64,000 bases of DNA from Clostridium sp. CAG:609 (GCA_000438075.1 FR903548.1:1-64000); one strand, 5' to 3'; counted from the stretch's first letter, positions 51,738 through 60,651 are shown. Notes: generated by a model from the sequence alone, not told the origin. A program made the numbers and translations.

Positions 51738-52538
51738 ATGTCAAATATCATAAATAAGATTAGAAACCTTTTATTAAATCGTAACACAGTTACGATTTTA
51801 GGTGTACTTGCTGGGGTTATTGCTTTATGGATTGCATATAGCATTACATTAGATAGAGCAGTTAAACCCCAAAAAGTACCTGTTGCCAATAAAGTATTAA
51901 CAGCAGGTACCATAATTACTAAAGATGATATTGAATATGTCGAAGTAAATGGTGAAGCATTAAGAAAAGCAAGTGTTATAACATCATCTAGTCAATTAAT
52001 AGGTTATTATGTTAAAAATGATACATCAATAGCTATCGGAGAAATGTTTTATAAAGCTCAAGTAATAAGTAAAGATAAATTAATTGAAAGAGATTTGGAA
52101 AGAGTTCCTGAAAACTTTAAAATGTATTGGTTAAAAGCAAATAATAAAACAACATATGCAAATTCAATATATCCTGGTGATAAAATAGATTTATGGTTAC
52201 TTACTAAAGTAGATGGTAAATGGATTTATGAAGAATTTATTAAAAATATTGAAGTATTAAATGTTAAAGATGACAAAGGTCAAAATGTTTTTGATGTAAC
52301 TAGTGGCAGAGAACCTGCCTGGTTATCATTTGCAGTTAATACTGAAATGTACACATATTTAAAAAAGGTTGAATATTTAGCAAATATGACAATATATCCA
52401 GTACCAGTAAATAAAAATAATCAAGATGAAGAAGCTAAAACAGAAATTAGCAATCAAGAACTTGTAAAAATAATTGATTCTTTAGCAAGAAAGAACCCTG
52501 AAGAACAAAGTGTAGAAGAAAATAATAATAATGAATAA
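51738..52538 (+). CDS. Second SAF-domain (CpaB/RcpC-like) protein
   Basis: 266 residues, a tandem duplicate of the gene just before it: VTILGVLAGVIALWIAYSI, VPVANKVLTAGTIITKDDIEYVEV, SIYPGDKIDLWL, and the shared QNVFDVTSGREPAWLSFAV. The Glu/Asn-rich tail differs. Two SAF proteins in a row suggest a hetero-oligomer or a specialised pair. Confidence 0.85.
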   Translation: MSNIINKIRNLLLNRNTVTILGVLAGVIALWIAYSITLDRAVKPQKVPVANKVLTAGTIITKDDIEYVEVNGEALRKASVITSSSQLIGYYVKNDTSIAIGEMFYKAQVISKDKLIERDLERVPENFKMYWLKANNKTTYANSIYPGDKIDLWLLTKVDGKWIYEEFIKNIEVLNVKDDKGQNVFDVTSGREPAWLSFAVNTEMYTYLKKVEYLANMTIYPVPVNKNNQDEEAKTEISNQELVKIIDSLARKNPEEQSVEENNNNE

Positions 52539-52552
52539 AAGAGGTGATTTTT

Positions 52553-53653
52553 GTGAATGATGCTATATTTTCACAAATAGATTTTGGACCTTTAAAAGAG
52601 TTTTTAGAGGAAGATAATATTACAGACGTTTCATATTCAAACGGAGGTCAAGTTTGGCTAAAAACTCTTGATAAAGGTATTTATAGGGTTGAAAGACCTG
52701 AGATTAATAATGCTTTAATGGAAAAGCTTGCTTTTCAATGTTCCAATGTAATGGGTAAAACATTTAATATGGCCCATCCATTCCTAGACGCAGAATCAGC
52801 AGAATTACGTTTAAATTTCGTACATGAATCAATTGCAACAAATGGAATATGTTGTGTTATAAGAAAGACGCCAGCCAAAATCCGTCTAAATAAAGAAAAG
52901 CTTATCAATGAAAAATATGTTACCGAAGATTTACATGACTTTTTAATGACTTGTGTTGAAGGTCACTGTAACATCATGGTAAGTGGTGAAACTGGTTCAG
53001 GTAAGACAGAACTAGTTAAGTACTTAGCTAGCCACACAAAAGAAAATGAAAAGATAATAACTATCGAAGATACACTTGAACTTCACTTAGATAAGATATT
53101 TCCACATAGAGATATAGTTGCTATGAAAACAAATAACATTGCATCATATTCTGATGTATTAGTAACTTGTATGAGACAGAATCCAAAATGGATATTACTA
53201 TCCGAAGTTCGTAGTGCTGAAGCAGTTACAGCAGTTCGAAACTCAATATCATCTGGTCACAACATTATATCAACAATTCACTCAGATAGAGCATTAAATA
53301 TTCCAATGCGTTTATATAGCTTACTTGAAAATAGCCAAGATATTGAACAATTCTTAAAATCAATTCATAGATATATTCAAATAGGTATTCACGTAAAAGG
53401 TTACATGAGTAAAGAACTAGGTAGATTTCAACGTGAAATAATCGAAGTAGTTGAGTTTTATGTTGATGAAAATAATGAAGCTAAATCAAATATCATATTT
53501 AAGAAAAGTCTAGATGGAAAATTTAGTTTTAATAATCCATCAAAATATTTAATAGATTATCTTGGTGTTCAAGGCGTAACCATTAAAGATGATTATTTTG
53601 TTAAGTCAAAAGGAAATAATACCAACGAAGAGGTTGTCATTGAAAGCTTATAG
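52553..53653 (+). CDS. tadA: Tad/CpaF-type secretion ATPase
   Basis: I take GTG 52553 as the start (366 residues), with GAGGTGAT at 52541-52548. It has an N-terminal domain of the VirB11/CpaF sort, Walker A GETGSGKT (about 145-152), TIEDTLEL (Asp box), ILLSEVRSAEAVTAV (Walker B) and HSDRALNIPMRL (His box). It powers pilus assembly. It is the only such ATPase in the cluster. Confidence 0.92.
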   Translation: MNDAIFSQIDFGPLKEFLEEDNITDVSYSNGGQVWLKTLDKGIYRVERPEINNALMEKLAFQCSNVMGKTFNMAHPFLDAESAELRLNFVHESIATNGICCVIRKTPAKIRLNKEKLINEKYVTEDLHDFLMTCVEGHCNIMVSGETGSGKTELVKYLASHTKENEKIITIEDTLELHLDKIFPHRDIVAMKTNNIASYSDVLVTCMRQNPKWILLSEVRSAEAVTAVRNSISSGHNIISTIHSDRALNIPMRLYSLLENSQDIEQFLKSIHRYIQIGIHVKGYMSKELGRFQREIIEVVEFYVDENNEAKSNIIFKKSLDGKFSFNNPSKYLIDYLGVQGVTIKDDYFVKSKGNNTNEEVVIESL

Positions 53654-53665
53654 AAAGGAGTAAAA

Positions 53666-54571
53666 ATGAAATATTTACCAGAGTTAATAATCCTACTTAT
53701 TATAGCTATAGTTGTCTTAGTAGCAAGGCGTAATCCCGGTGAAAATGTTTATAAGTTTTTTGTAACAAATGCCACTCGTGCTTATGATAAGTATGCTCCA
53801 TATTCATTTAAAATGGTAAGAGAAAAAGCCATAGAACTTGGTCAAGAGTATACCCCACGTCAATACATAAGTCAAATAGTTATTCTTGGAGGTCTTGCTG
53901 GTTTAGTTGGTTACTTTTACTTTTATAGTATCATTATAGCAGTAATATATGCAATAGTTGCTATATCAACAATACCATATCTTGCTTATTTAAGACTTCA
54001 AAGAGTATACAGTGAATATATATTTGAACAAATTCAAACATATACAACCAATGTTATAATGGAATTTAATACAACTCAAAGTTTTGTCAAATCTCTAGAA
54101 GGTGTAAGAGACTCCGGAATCCTTGAAGATCCAGTTTTAAGTGATGTTAAAAAAATGATTGACATGTCATATCAAAATGGAACCATTGATGAATCAATTC
54201 AATACTTTAATAATTTATATCCATTTTATATGGTAAAAAATATGCATCAATTATTCTTACAAATAACTAAAGAAGGTGCCAGAGATTCTGGACAAGCTCT
54301 TGAAAATATGTCACTAGATATCGACGCCTTAGTTGAAGGAGTATATCGTGACCAAATGGATCGTAATAACTTCCATGCCAAATTTTTAAGATTCGGTTTA
54401 ATTTTGTATTTCCTAGTTGTTGTTTTAAGATTCATGCTTGGTGAAGAAAACTACATTAAACTGCTTGATACATGGTATGTTCAACTTATACTTCATGCCA
54501 TTGTTATTATAAACGCTTATTTCCTAATGACTGGAGAAAAGTATTATAACGAAGATGTGGGGGTAGAATAA
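53666..54571 (+). CDS. TadB-like inner-membrane pilus protein
   Basis: 301 residues, T2SSF/TadB-type: one N-terminal helix, a pair near the start (ILGGLAGLVGYFYFYSIIIAVIYAIVAIS), a helical cytosolic domain with IQTYTTNVIMEFNTTQSFVKSLEG, and a C-terminal pair. TadB with TadC forms the platform for the ATPase. Its stop overlaps the next start codon (TAATG). Confidence 0.85.
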   Translation: MKYLPELIILLIIAIVVLVARRNPGENVYKFFVTNATRAYDKYAPYSFKMVREKAIELGQEYTPRQYISQIVILGGLAGLVGYFYFYSIIIAVIYAIVAISTIPYLAYLRLQRVYSEYIFEQIQTYTTNVIMEFNTTQSFVKSLEGVRDSGILEDPVLSDVKKMIDMSYQNGTIDESIQYFNNLYPFYMVKNMHQLFLQITKEGARDSGQALENMSLDIDALVEGVYRDQMDRNNFHAKFLRFGLILYFLVVVLRFMLGEENYIKLLDTWYVQLILHAIVIINAYFLMTGEKYYNEDVGVE

Positions 54572-55359
54572 TGCAAATAGAAATAATTATAATAGCTATA
54601 ATTGTATTTGGGATAATGACAATAACTGGTCAAATAAGTATTAATCAACTCATCAGTGATAATCAAATGCTTTTTATGAAATTAAAAGAAAAAGACTGGG
54701 ATTTTCTAGTTCGTGCTAAATATGGTAATAATGTTAATCCCGATATACTTTTTAATAAAAGAATAAAGAATGGTCTTATAACAATGGCACTTGGATTTGC
54801 CATTATGATTAAAAGCTTGAATAGTGTTAAAATCTTAATTATTGTTGTGGCAGGTTACTATGTATTTAAAACAGGTTATAATGATATAAAAAAATATTAT
54901 CAAAGACATATGGCAGATATTGATTCAATGTTACCACACTATCTAAAGAACCTAGAAATACTTATTCAACACTATACTGTACCAGTTGCAATAGGTAAAT
55001 CAATGGCTGAAGCACCGGATATATTCCGCGAAGGACTTCAAGAAATGATTGATTCAATTAATGCCGGAGATGATTCAATTGATCCATACATGAATTTTGC
55101 TAGAAAATATCCAGTCAGAGATTCAATGCGTATGATGAGACTTTTATATCGTTTAAGTCTAGGTCGTCAAGAAAGAAAACAAGAACAAATCTTAACATTC
55201 TCAAAATCTATATCTAACTTACAACAAAAAGCTAGAGAAACAAGATATAAAAATCGTCTAGAAAAGATGGAAAATAAAACAATGAGTATGTTAATAACAA
55301 CTGGTTTTGGTCTAATGATTTTATTAGTACTGGCGGTTGTGCAACTAATGGATATATAA
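54571..55359 (+). CDS. TadC-like inner-membrane pilus protein
   Basis: 262 residues with the same plan: N-terminal helix, helix pair near 65-110, cytosolic part with DIDSMLPHYLKNLEILIQHY, and a C-terminal helix (SMLITTGFGLMILLVLAVVQL). The order ATPase, TadB, TadC is the classical Tad arrangement. Confidence 0.82.
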   Translation: MQIEIIIIAIIVFGIMTITGQISINQLISDNQMLFMKLKEKDWDFLVRAKYGNNVNPDILFNKRIKNGLITMALGFAIMIKSLNSVKILIIVVAGYYVFKTGYNDIKKYYQRHMADIDSMLPHYLKNLEILIQHYTVPVAIGKSMAEAPDIFREGLQEMIDSINAGDDSIDPYMNFARKYPVRDSMRMMRLLYRLSLGRQERKQEQILTFSKSISNLQQKARETRYKNRLEKMENKTMSMLITTGFGLMILLVLAVVQLMDI

Positions 55360-55384
55360 AAAAACAAAAAGATATTAAAAATAA

Positions 55385-55413
55385 TTGATATTTAACTGAT
55401 TTTAAGTTATAAT
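55385..55413 (+). promoter_or_regulatory. Internal promoter for the pilin genes
   Basis: TTGATA (55385-55390), 17-nt spacer, TATAAT (55408-55413), followed by AAGGAGG before the first pilin. This would allow extra expression of structural pilins relative to the assembly proteins. Confidence 0.75.
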
Positions 55414-55445
55414 AATTATATAAAATAAAGGAGGATTAAAAAAAG

Positions 55446-55703
55446 ATGAAAGAAGCTACAGGCGAATTAAATATGACTGTTGTTACAGTAGTTGCTATTG
55501 CAGCTGTTGGAGCATTCTTCTATTTCTTCATTTGGCCAGGTATTCAAGCAGGACTTGCAAGAAATACATGTAAAAATATCTGCCCAGAAGCATCTGTTAA
55601 AAGCGTCAACGTTAAAGAAGGTACATGTACTTGTGGAAACGATGAAGTAATTAACTTTAAAGACGTTCAAGACGGAGGAAGTACTCAAGGCGAAGGTAAA
55701 TAA
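55446..55703 (+). CDS. Small pilin-like protein 1
   Basis: 85 residues: MKEATGELNMTVVTVVAIAAVGAFFYFFIWPG, then Cys-rich KNICPEAS and CTCG. The very short head and hydrophobic helix are like Flp-type pilins, but the classical G-xxxxE is not strict (after ATG comes ELNMT). It shares MKEATGEL with the next gene. Highly placed behind its own promoter, so perhaps the major subunit. Confidence 0.7.
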   Translation: MKEATGELNMTVVTVVAIAAVGAFFYFFIWPGIQAGLARNTCKNICPEASVKSVNVKEGTCTCGNDEVINFKDVQDGGSTQGEGK

Positions 55704-55730
55704 TTAAGTCATTAATAAAGAGGTGAAAGA

Positions 55731-56033
55731 ATGAAAGAGGCTACAGGAGAATTGAATATAACAGTTATTGTTGCAATATCAATTGGTATCTTGGCGGCCT
55801 TTTTTTTCGGTTTTTTATGGCCACTATTAAATAATAACTTTCACAGAACTGCTCAATGCAGAAATGCTATTTGTAATTGTAGTGAAGAAGCAAGACAAAG
55901 AGCAAGCACAAGCACCGGATCAGATTATATGTGTGAATGTAAAATGAGACAAAAACAAACGGGCGAAGAAGACGATACAAATAATTATTTTGGAACTGGT
56001 GATAATATTTTTTATTGCCCATTTAAAGGATAG
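55731..56033 (+). CDS. Small pilin-like protein 2
   Basis: 100 residues, paralogue of the preceding protein: MKEATGELNITVIVAISIGILAAFFFGFLWP, then a Cys-rich outside part (CRNAICNCS, CECK, FYCPFKG). The repeated N-terminal motif implies a common processing or export signal. GAGGTGAAAGA before the ATG. Confidence 0.7.
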   Translation: MKEATGELNITVIVAISIGILAAFFFGFLWPLLNNNFHRTAQCRNAICNCSEEARQRASTSTGSDYMCECKMRQKQTGEEDDTNNYFGTGDNIFYCPFKG

Positions 56034-56043
56034 GGGATGAATT

Positions 56044-56556
56044 ATGAAAGAATCCATAAGTATGACAGCTATATTTCAAATAGTTATACTATTTATTTTA
56101 CTTTTTACAGCAATTATGGCATTAACAATAAATAATTCAAATGCCTTTGGTGTAAAAGATGAAATAGTAAATATACTTGAATTAAATGGTGGTAAGTATT
56201 TAGATGATTCTAATGAAAATTTAAATGAAGAAATAGTAGATTTGCTTGCCAACACTTCATATAGAACAACTGGAAAATGTCCAGAAGATGAAGGATATAT
56301 TGGTTTTGAAAGAAATGGAAGTAGAATAACATCAAATCAAGATGCAACAGTATGTATAAGAGAAGTTAGAGCCACTGAAGGAGTAGATAATTACTTAACA
56401 GGTGGGGATGTTTTAGGTAACACCGTTGCAACTGATGACTTTGTCTTAGGTAGTTACTATGAAGTAATAGTGTTCTTCCAAATGGATTTACCTATAATAA
56501 GACAAATATATAACTTCCAATCAAAAGCACAAACTAAGGTTATATACCAAGATTAA
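56044..56556 (+). CDS. Pilin-like protein 3
   Basis: 170 residues: short head MKESISM, a helix (FQIVILFILLFTAIMALTI), a helical stem with EIVNILELNGG, then an outside domain with KCPEDEGYIGF, and a stretch YEVIVFFQMDLPIIRQIYNFQSKAQTKVIY. The last block is shared with the next gene, so they are paralogues; TadE-like minor pilins. Confidence 0.68.
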   Translation: MKESISMTAIFQIVILFILLFTAIMALTINNSNAFGVKDEIVNILELNGGKYLDDSNENLNEEIVDLLANTSYRTTGKCPEDEGYIGFERNGSRITSNQDATVCIREVRATEGVDNYLTGGDVLGNTVATDDFVLGSYYEVIVFFQMDLPIIRQIYNFQSKAQTKVIYQD

Positions 56557-56565
56557 GGAGTAAAA

Positions 56566-57018
56566 ATGAAAACAGTAAGTGAATCTACATGGTCATTTCA
56601 ATTAATAATATTTTTTATTCTAATTTTTGCCTGTTTCTTAACTTTAATACTTAGTTATTCAAAAGCATATACAATTAAAAATAGAATGTTAACTATTATA
56701 GAAAAGTATGAAGGAGTAACTGATGAATCTGCTAAAATAATTAATAGTTTTGCTAAACAAAAAAGTTACAATACAACAAGTAAATGTCCAGAAGGATGGT
56801 ATGGTGCAACAGACTTAGAAGGTGACATTGAATTGTCTGATGGAAGTGCAAAATATTATTATTGTTTTAATGAGCTTCGTGCTAAAACGGGAAAGATTTA
56901 TTATGAAGTTCAAGTATTTTATCGTTTTAATTTACCCATCATCGGTGAAGTTGGAATGTATCGAATAAAAGGACAAACTAAGACTTTCGTGGGATCTTTA
57001 GATAGAAAATACAACTAG
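56566..57018 (+). CDS. Pilin-like protein 4
   Basis: 150 residues: SFQLIIFFILIFACFLTLILS helix, RMLTIIEKYEG stem, KCPEGWYG, and YEVQVFYRFNLPIIGEVGMYRIKGQTKTF at the end. It shares the stem, KCPE and the YEV.VFF..LPII....I..QTK pattern with the preceding protein. Probably the second of a minor pilin pair. Confidence 0.68.
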   Translation: MKTVSESTWSFQLIIFFILIFACFLTLILSYSKAYTIKNRMLTIIEKYEGVTDESAKIINSFAKQKSYNTTSKCPEGWYGATDLEGDIELSDGSAKYYYCFNELRAKTGKIYYEVQVFYRFNLPIIGEVGMYRIKGQTKTFVGSLDRKYN

Positions 57019-57032
57019 AAAGGAAATAAATT

Positions 57033-58022
57033 ATGAATGTAATAATTTCAAATAAATATCAATCATTATTAGCAAGCCTAAATATTGATGTTATAAAAAG
57101 TATAAACGGAGAATTTTCAGTTGATGAATTAGTTCAACAATTTCAAAGTTTTTACTACAATAAAATGATTATTGATATAACTGCTATAAAAGGCTATGAA
57201 GATATAAATGTTATGCAAAGTTTATCAGTAAATTTTGATATGTCTAAAGTAATAATTTTATTAGATGATTCAGAAAAAGTAAACTCACCAATGTATATAT
57301 CTCAACTTATTTCAATGGGTATTTATAATTTTACAAATGATGTAAACACAGTAAAATATTTAATTGATAATCCAAATCAATATAAAGATGTTGCAAATTA
57401 CCACAACATAAGTGGATTTAAGAAACCAGCCTTAAATGAAAGAGCAGTAGATAATACCAAAGGTAAAATTGGTCAAAAGGTAATAGGTTTTAAAAATGTA
57501 ACAGAACATGCCGGAGCAACAACTTTAGTATATTTACTTAAATTACATTTAGAAAAAAGTTATAAAGTTAAAGCTGTTGAAGTAGATAAAAATGATTTTG
57601 TGTACTTTAATGATTCATCGTTAGAAAGCATATCAAGTATTAATTTTAATGATTTTGTATCCCAAAATGCAAATTATGATGTTATTTTAGTAGATATTAA
57701 TGATGCAGATATTGAAGATTACTGTCAAGATATGGTATACTTAATTGAACCGGGATTAATTAAATTAAATAAATTAATACGGAAAGATAATAGTATTTTT
57801 GAAAAGTTAAGAAATGATAAGATAGTTCTTAACAGAAGTGTACTAAATGAAAAAGATGTAATTGACTTCGAAAAAGAAAGTGGCAGTAAAGTATTTTATA
57901 ACTTACCATGTCTAGATGATAAACTTGATGATCAAAGAGTTTTAAATGAATTTTTAACAGCTTTAGGATTCAGTAGAGTGGAAGGAAGTCATTCATCAGG
58001 TATATTTAGTATATTTAAATAG
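57033..58022 (+). CDS. TadZ/CpaE-like protein with degenerate P-loop
   Basis: 329 residues. The N-terminal 130 residues are receiver-like (VIILLDD, ISMGIYNFT). Then an ATPase-like part starts VIGFKNVTEHAGATTLVYLLKLHLE, where the KGGxGKT of MinD-type ATPases should be. The Lys and Gly are missing and HAGATT remains. VDINDADIEDY stands at Walker B. TadZ localises Tad pili at the pole. ATP hydrolysis is doubtful here. Confidence 0.75.
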   Translation: MNVIISNKYQSLLASLNIDVIKSINGEFSVDELVQQFQSFYYNKMIIDITAIKGYEDINVMQSLSVNFDMSKVIILLDDSEKVNSPMYISQLISMGIYNFTNDVNTVKYLIDNPNQYKDVANYHNISGFKKPALNERAVDNTKGKIGQKVIGFKNVTEHAGATTLVYLLKLHLEKSYKVKAVEVDKNDFVYFNDSSLESISSINFNDFVSQNANYDVILVDINDADIEDYCQDMVYLIEPGLIKLNKLIRKDNSIFEKLRNDKIVLNRSVLNEKDVIDFEKESGSKVFYNLPCLDDKLDDQRVLNEFLTALGFSRVEGSHSSGIFSIFK

Positions 58023-58033
58023 GGAGGTTTAAA

Positions 58034-58384
58034 ATGGAATTTTGTTACAAAAGTGCAACAATATGGCAAATAGTTGGTAAAATAATATTTATAATTAAAA
58101 TAATAGTACCAATATTAATTATTGTTCTAGCATCAATTGACTTAGGTAAAGCAACAATATCAAGTGATGATAAAGCTATATCAAAAGCAGGAAAAACACT
58201 ACTACGAAGGATAGTAACTGGTATCATCATATTCTTTATTCCATTACTAATTAAAGTATTATTTAATATGGTAGCGGGTTTTAATGAAGATATAAAAAAT
58301 GATTATGAAAATTGTGTTGTTTGTTTAACAGATCCTTATAATGAATGTGATACATCATATAAAGGTGAAATATTTACAAAGTAA
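58034..58384 (+). CDS. Small VirB2/TrbC-like membrane protein
   Basis: 116 residues with two helices: IIFIIKIIVPILIIVLASIDLGKA and TGIIIFFIPLLIKVLFNMV, joined by ISSDDKAISKAGKTLLRRI, and a C-terminal Cys pair (CVVC). Two-helix plan similar to VirB2-type pilins, but it may be an accessory membrane factor. It has a paralogue just downstream. Confidence 0.65.
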   Translation: MEFCYKSATIWQIVGKIIFIIKIIVPILIIVLASIDLGKATISSDDKAISKAGKTLLRRIVTGIIIFFIPLLIKVLFNMVAGFNEDIKNDYENCVVCLTDPYNECDTSYKGEIFTK

Positions 58385-58397
58385 ATATCATAAAAGA

Positions 58398-58426
58398 TTG
58401 ACTTTACAGCTATTTTAGGGTAAAAT
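58398..58426 (+). promoter_or_regulatory. Promoter of the last membrane-protein gene
   Basis: TTGACT (58398-58403), 17-nt spacer, TAAAAT (58421-58426), then GGGAGGAG before ATG 58456. Confidence 0.75.
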
Positions 58427-58455
58427 AAATGTATACAAAGGGAGGAGTGTTATTT

Positions 58456-58770
58456 ATGACTTTTTGTACTGATGCACGTGATATTTTCTATACTATAGGA
58501 ATGTTCTTACTAGTATTTAAAATTGTGATTCCTATTTTATTAATTATATTTGGTATGGTTGATTTAGGAAAAGCAGTTATTGCCAGTGATGATAAAGCTG
58601 TATCAAAAGCAGCAAAATCATTATTAAATCGTGTAATCGCTGGTATATGTATCTTCTTCGTTCCACTAATCGTAAGTATTGTATTTAAGATGGTTGGTTC
58701 ATTCGGAGAAGTTAAAGATCAATTTGATGTTTGTGCTAACTGTATTGCTAGTCCAACAACAAAATGTTAG
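58456..58770 (+). CDS. Second small VirB2-like membrane protein
   Basis: Start at ATG 58456 (GGAGGAG at 58441-58447); the frame is open to 58429, but that lies upstream of the site. 104 residues, clearly paralogous to the gene before: IVIPILLIIFGMVDLGKAVIASDDKAVSKAAKSLLNRVIAGICIFFVPL, then CANC. Independent promoter. Confidence 0.68.
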   Translation: MTFCTDARDIFYTIGMFLLVFKIVIPILLIIFGMVDLGKAVIASDDKAVSKAAKSLLNRVIAGICIFFVPLIVSIVFKMVGSFGEVKDQFDVCANCIASPTTKC

Positions 58771-58786
58771 TTAATTAAAGCTATTA

Positions 58787-58816
58787 AGGTAGTCAAAAAA
58801 GACTATCTTTTATTTT
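58787..58816 (+). terminator. Terminator of the Tad-like cluster
   Basis: GGTAGTC, AAAAAA loop, GACTATC, then TTTTATTTT. Confidence 0.85.
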
Positions 58817-58825
58817 GGTACAAAA

Positions 58826-58945
58826 TAAAAGATCCATTAGATATTTCTAATGATCTTTAGCAGTACAATGACATCTCATATAACATAATATACATTCTGG
58901 TATATATATTATGCATGAAAGGAGCAAGATGTCATCAATTAAATA
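58826..58945. ncRNA. Structured intergenic element, function unknown
   Basis: Two independent hairpins lie in the stretch. AAAGATC-ATTAGA (from about 58828) pairs with TCTAAT-GATCTTT (to about 58858). ATGACATCT (58868-58876) pairs with AGATGTCAT (58932-58940) and encloses CATAATATA/TATATTATG. The block is not followed by a T-run, and an AAGGAG in the loop is not followed by a reading frame. It could be a small RNA or a palindromic mobile element. Confidence 0.45.
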
Positions 58946-58975
58946 TTACCATAATTAATAAAAAAATACAATAAA

Positions 58976-59006
58976 AAAGATAGATTAGTTACAAATCTAT
59001 CTTGAA
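58976..59006 (-). terminator. Terminator of the Ser-rich surface gene
   Basis: On the minus strand AAGATAGATT and AATCTATCTT pair around GTAACT, followed by TTT. Confidence 0.8.
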
Positions 59007-59020
59007 TTTAAGTTTAATAA

Positions 59021-60469
59021 TTAAGCATTTCTATCTTCATAGATGCCTGTATATTCCCAACCAGCTAATGAAGTTTCTTTGCTCCATGTATATTTAGGAG
59101 TTCTATGTATCCATTTAACTTCTACTTTTTTATCTGATTTAGTGTATCCAGGATACTTACTAGCATTTGATTCAGTATCTCTTACACATGTATTCTTATC
59201 AGTATAAGTTACATTGAATTTTAATGGAACAAAGTAAACAGAACCTTTTTCACTTGAATATGGAACAACACCATTACCATTATAGAAATTAATAGTAACT
59301 CTAGTTCTATAAGTACCACCAGAAAGGTATGCATCTTGAACTGTGAACCCAAAATTATTTCTAGTTAATGCTGAAGCTCTAAATACTGTAGCATTTTTAG
59401 GAACAATATCCCACTTAAAGTCATTACCAGTTTGATATACATTATATTTATTATCAAGGTATGCTTGGTAATCAGTTAAATTATTACTGAAGTATGAAAT
59501 ACTGTTTCTTACGATAGATAAATCATTAACGTTATCAGGGATATTTAACATTTGTAATTCGTAATTGTATGAAGTACTCTTTGATGAAGAACCAACCCAA
59601 CTAGTTGAGTAAATAGTTTTAGTATCTACTTTACAATAGTTATAAGTAACGGTTTCAGTAGATTTGTTTTCAGCATCTTTTTCATAAGAATATCCATCTG
59701 ACCATTCACTCCATTTTCTATATTTATAATATCTTACTTTAGATGGAGTAGGAGTTGGATCTGGTGTAGGTGTAGGTTTAGTATCACTTCCACAATCAAA
59801 ACAACAACTTCCACAACTTACATTAACGGTTACAGTAGTTTTAACAGTTACAGTAGATGTACTCTTTGTACTTGAACTAGCACTATTTGAAGAACTAGAA
59901 CTAGAACTTGAACCAGTATTTCCTTTAGTAACAGTCTTGTTATTATCTGTTTTACCATTATTGTTTGTTGTAGTATCAATTACAACATCTGAGTTAGTAG
60001 CATTGTTTTTACAAGTATCACTACTTGAGCATATATCAGCACTTTCAATTGTAGTAACTATAAAGTCTGATTGCTTTCCACAAGTTAAACTAACCTTTAA
60101 AGCATAGTTACCATCAGCAGTTTTAGTAGCTTGAACATAACTTGAATTAGTATCACAAACTTTACCATCGTTAGTAAAATCAATTAATAACTTTTGGTTA
60201 ATCATTTGAGCCAAAGTAAGTTTTTCAGTACCTCCAACTTTTTCAGGTAACTTAGATTTAGTGAAATATTCAAATGCAGCAGTTTTCATAGTACTGATAT
60301 TTGTAATATAATCACTATTTGAGCTAGCTAATGTATTGCTACTTGAATTTTTACCAGTAACTTTAGTAAAAATTAATCCAGCAAGGAATACAATAACAGC
60401 TAGAATCACTAACTTAATAAGAAGTGATCCCCAATTTAAACTTAAATTTTTATTTCCTTCTTCGTACAT
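59021..60469 (-). CDS. Ser-rich membrane-anchored surface protein
   Basis: 482 residues: cytosolic head, one helix (LLIKLVILAVIVFLAGLIFTKV), a globular domain with TAAFEYFTKSKLPEKVGG and paired Cys (CDTNSS, LTCGKQ, ICSSSDTC), a low-complexity Ser/Thr/Asn linker, a Cys patch (CGSCCFDCG), a PTPTPDPTPTP hinge, and a C-terminal beta-rich domain. A signal-anchor protein, probably on the cell surface. The family is unrecognised, but the plan and the Cys use are like the pilus-cluster proteins. Confidence 0.65.
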   Translation of the reverse strand: MYEEGNKNLSLNWGSLLIKLVILAVIVFLAGLIFTKVTGKNSSSNTLASSNSDYITNISTMKTAAFEYFTKSKLPEKVGGTEKLTLAQMINQKLLIDFTNDGKVCDTNSSYVQATKTADGNYALKVSLTCGKQSDFIVTTIESADICSSSDTCKNNATNSDVVIDTTTNNNGKTDNNKTVTKGNTGSSSSSSSSNSASSSTKSTSTVTVKTTVTVNVSCGSCCFDCGSDTKPTPTPDPTPTPSKVRYYKYRKWSEWSDGYSYEKDAENKSTETVTYNYCKVDTKTIYSTSWVGSSSKSTSYNYELQMLNIPDNVNDLSIVRNSISYFSNNLTDYQAYLDNKYNVYQTGNDFKWDIVPKNATVFRASALTRNNFGFTVQDAYLSGGTYRTRVTINFYNGNGVVPYSSEKGSVYFVPLKFNVTYTDKNTCVRDTESNASKYPGYTKSDKKVEVKWIHRTPKYTWSKETSLAGWEYTGIYEDRNA

Positions 60470-60622
60470 AATTCGTACCCCCTTCGTTATGGAAAAAATA
60501 TTCCTTTAAGTGCCTCATATTCTACCACAAATATATGATTTTGTCAAATATAATATTGCACATTTACGTAAAGAATAAAAATAGGTAAAAAATGAAAAAA
60601 ATATAAAAAAGCCACAGAACAT

Positions 60623-60651
60623 TTGACACAAATACATGTTTGTGATATAGT
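60623..60651 (+). promoter_or_regulatory. uvrA promoter with embedded inverted repeat
   Basis: TTGACA (60623-60628), 17-nt spacer, TATAGT (60646-60651). Between the boxes CACAAA (60627-60632) and TTTGTG (60639-60644) form an inverted repeat with a 6-nt spacer, a likely repressor site. It is not the canonical LexA box of Bacillus (CGAAC-N4-GTTCG). Confidence 0.65.
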
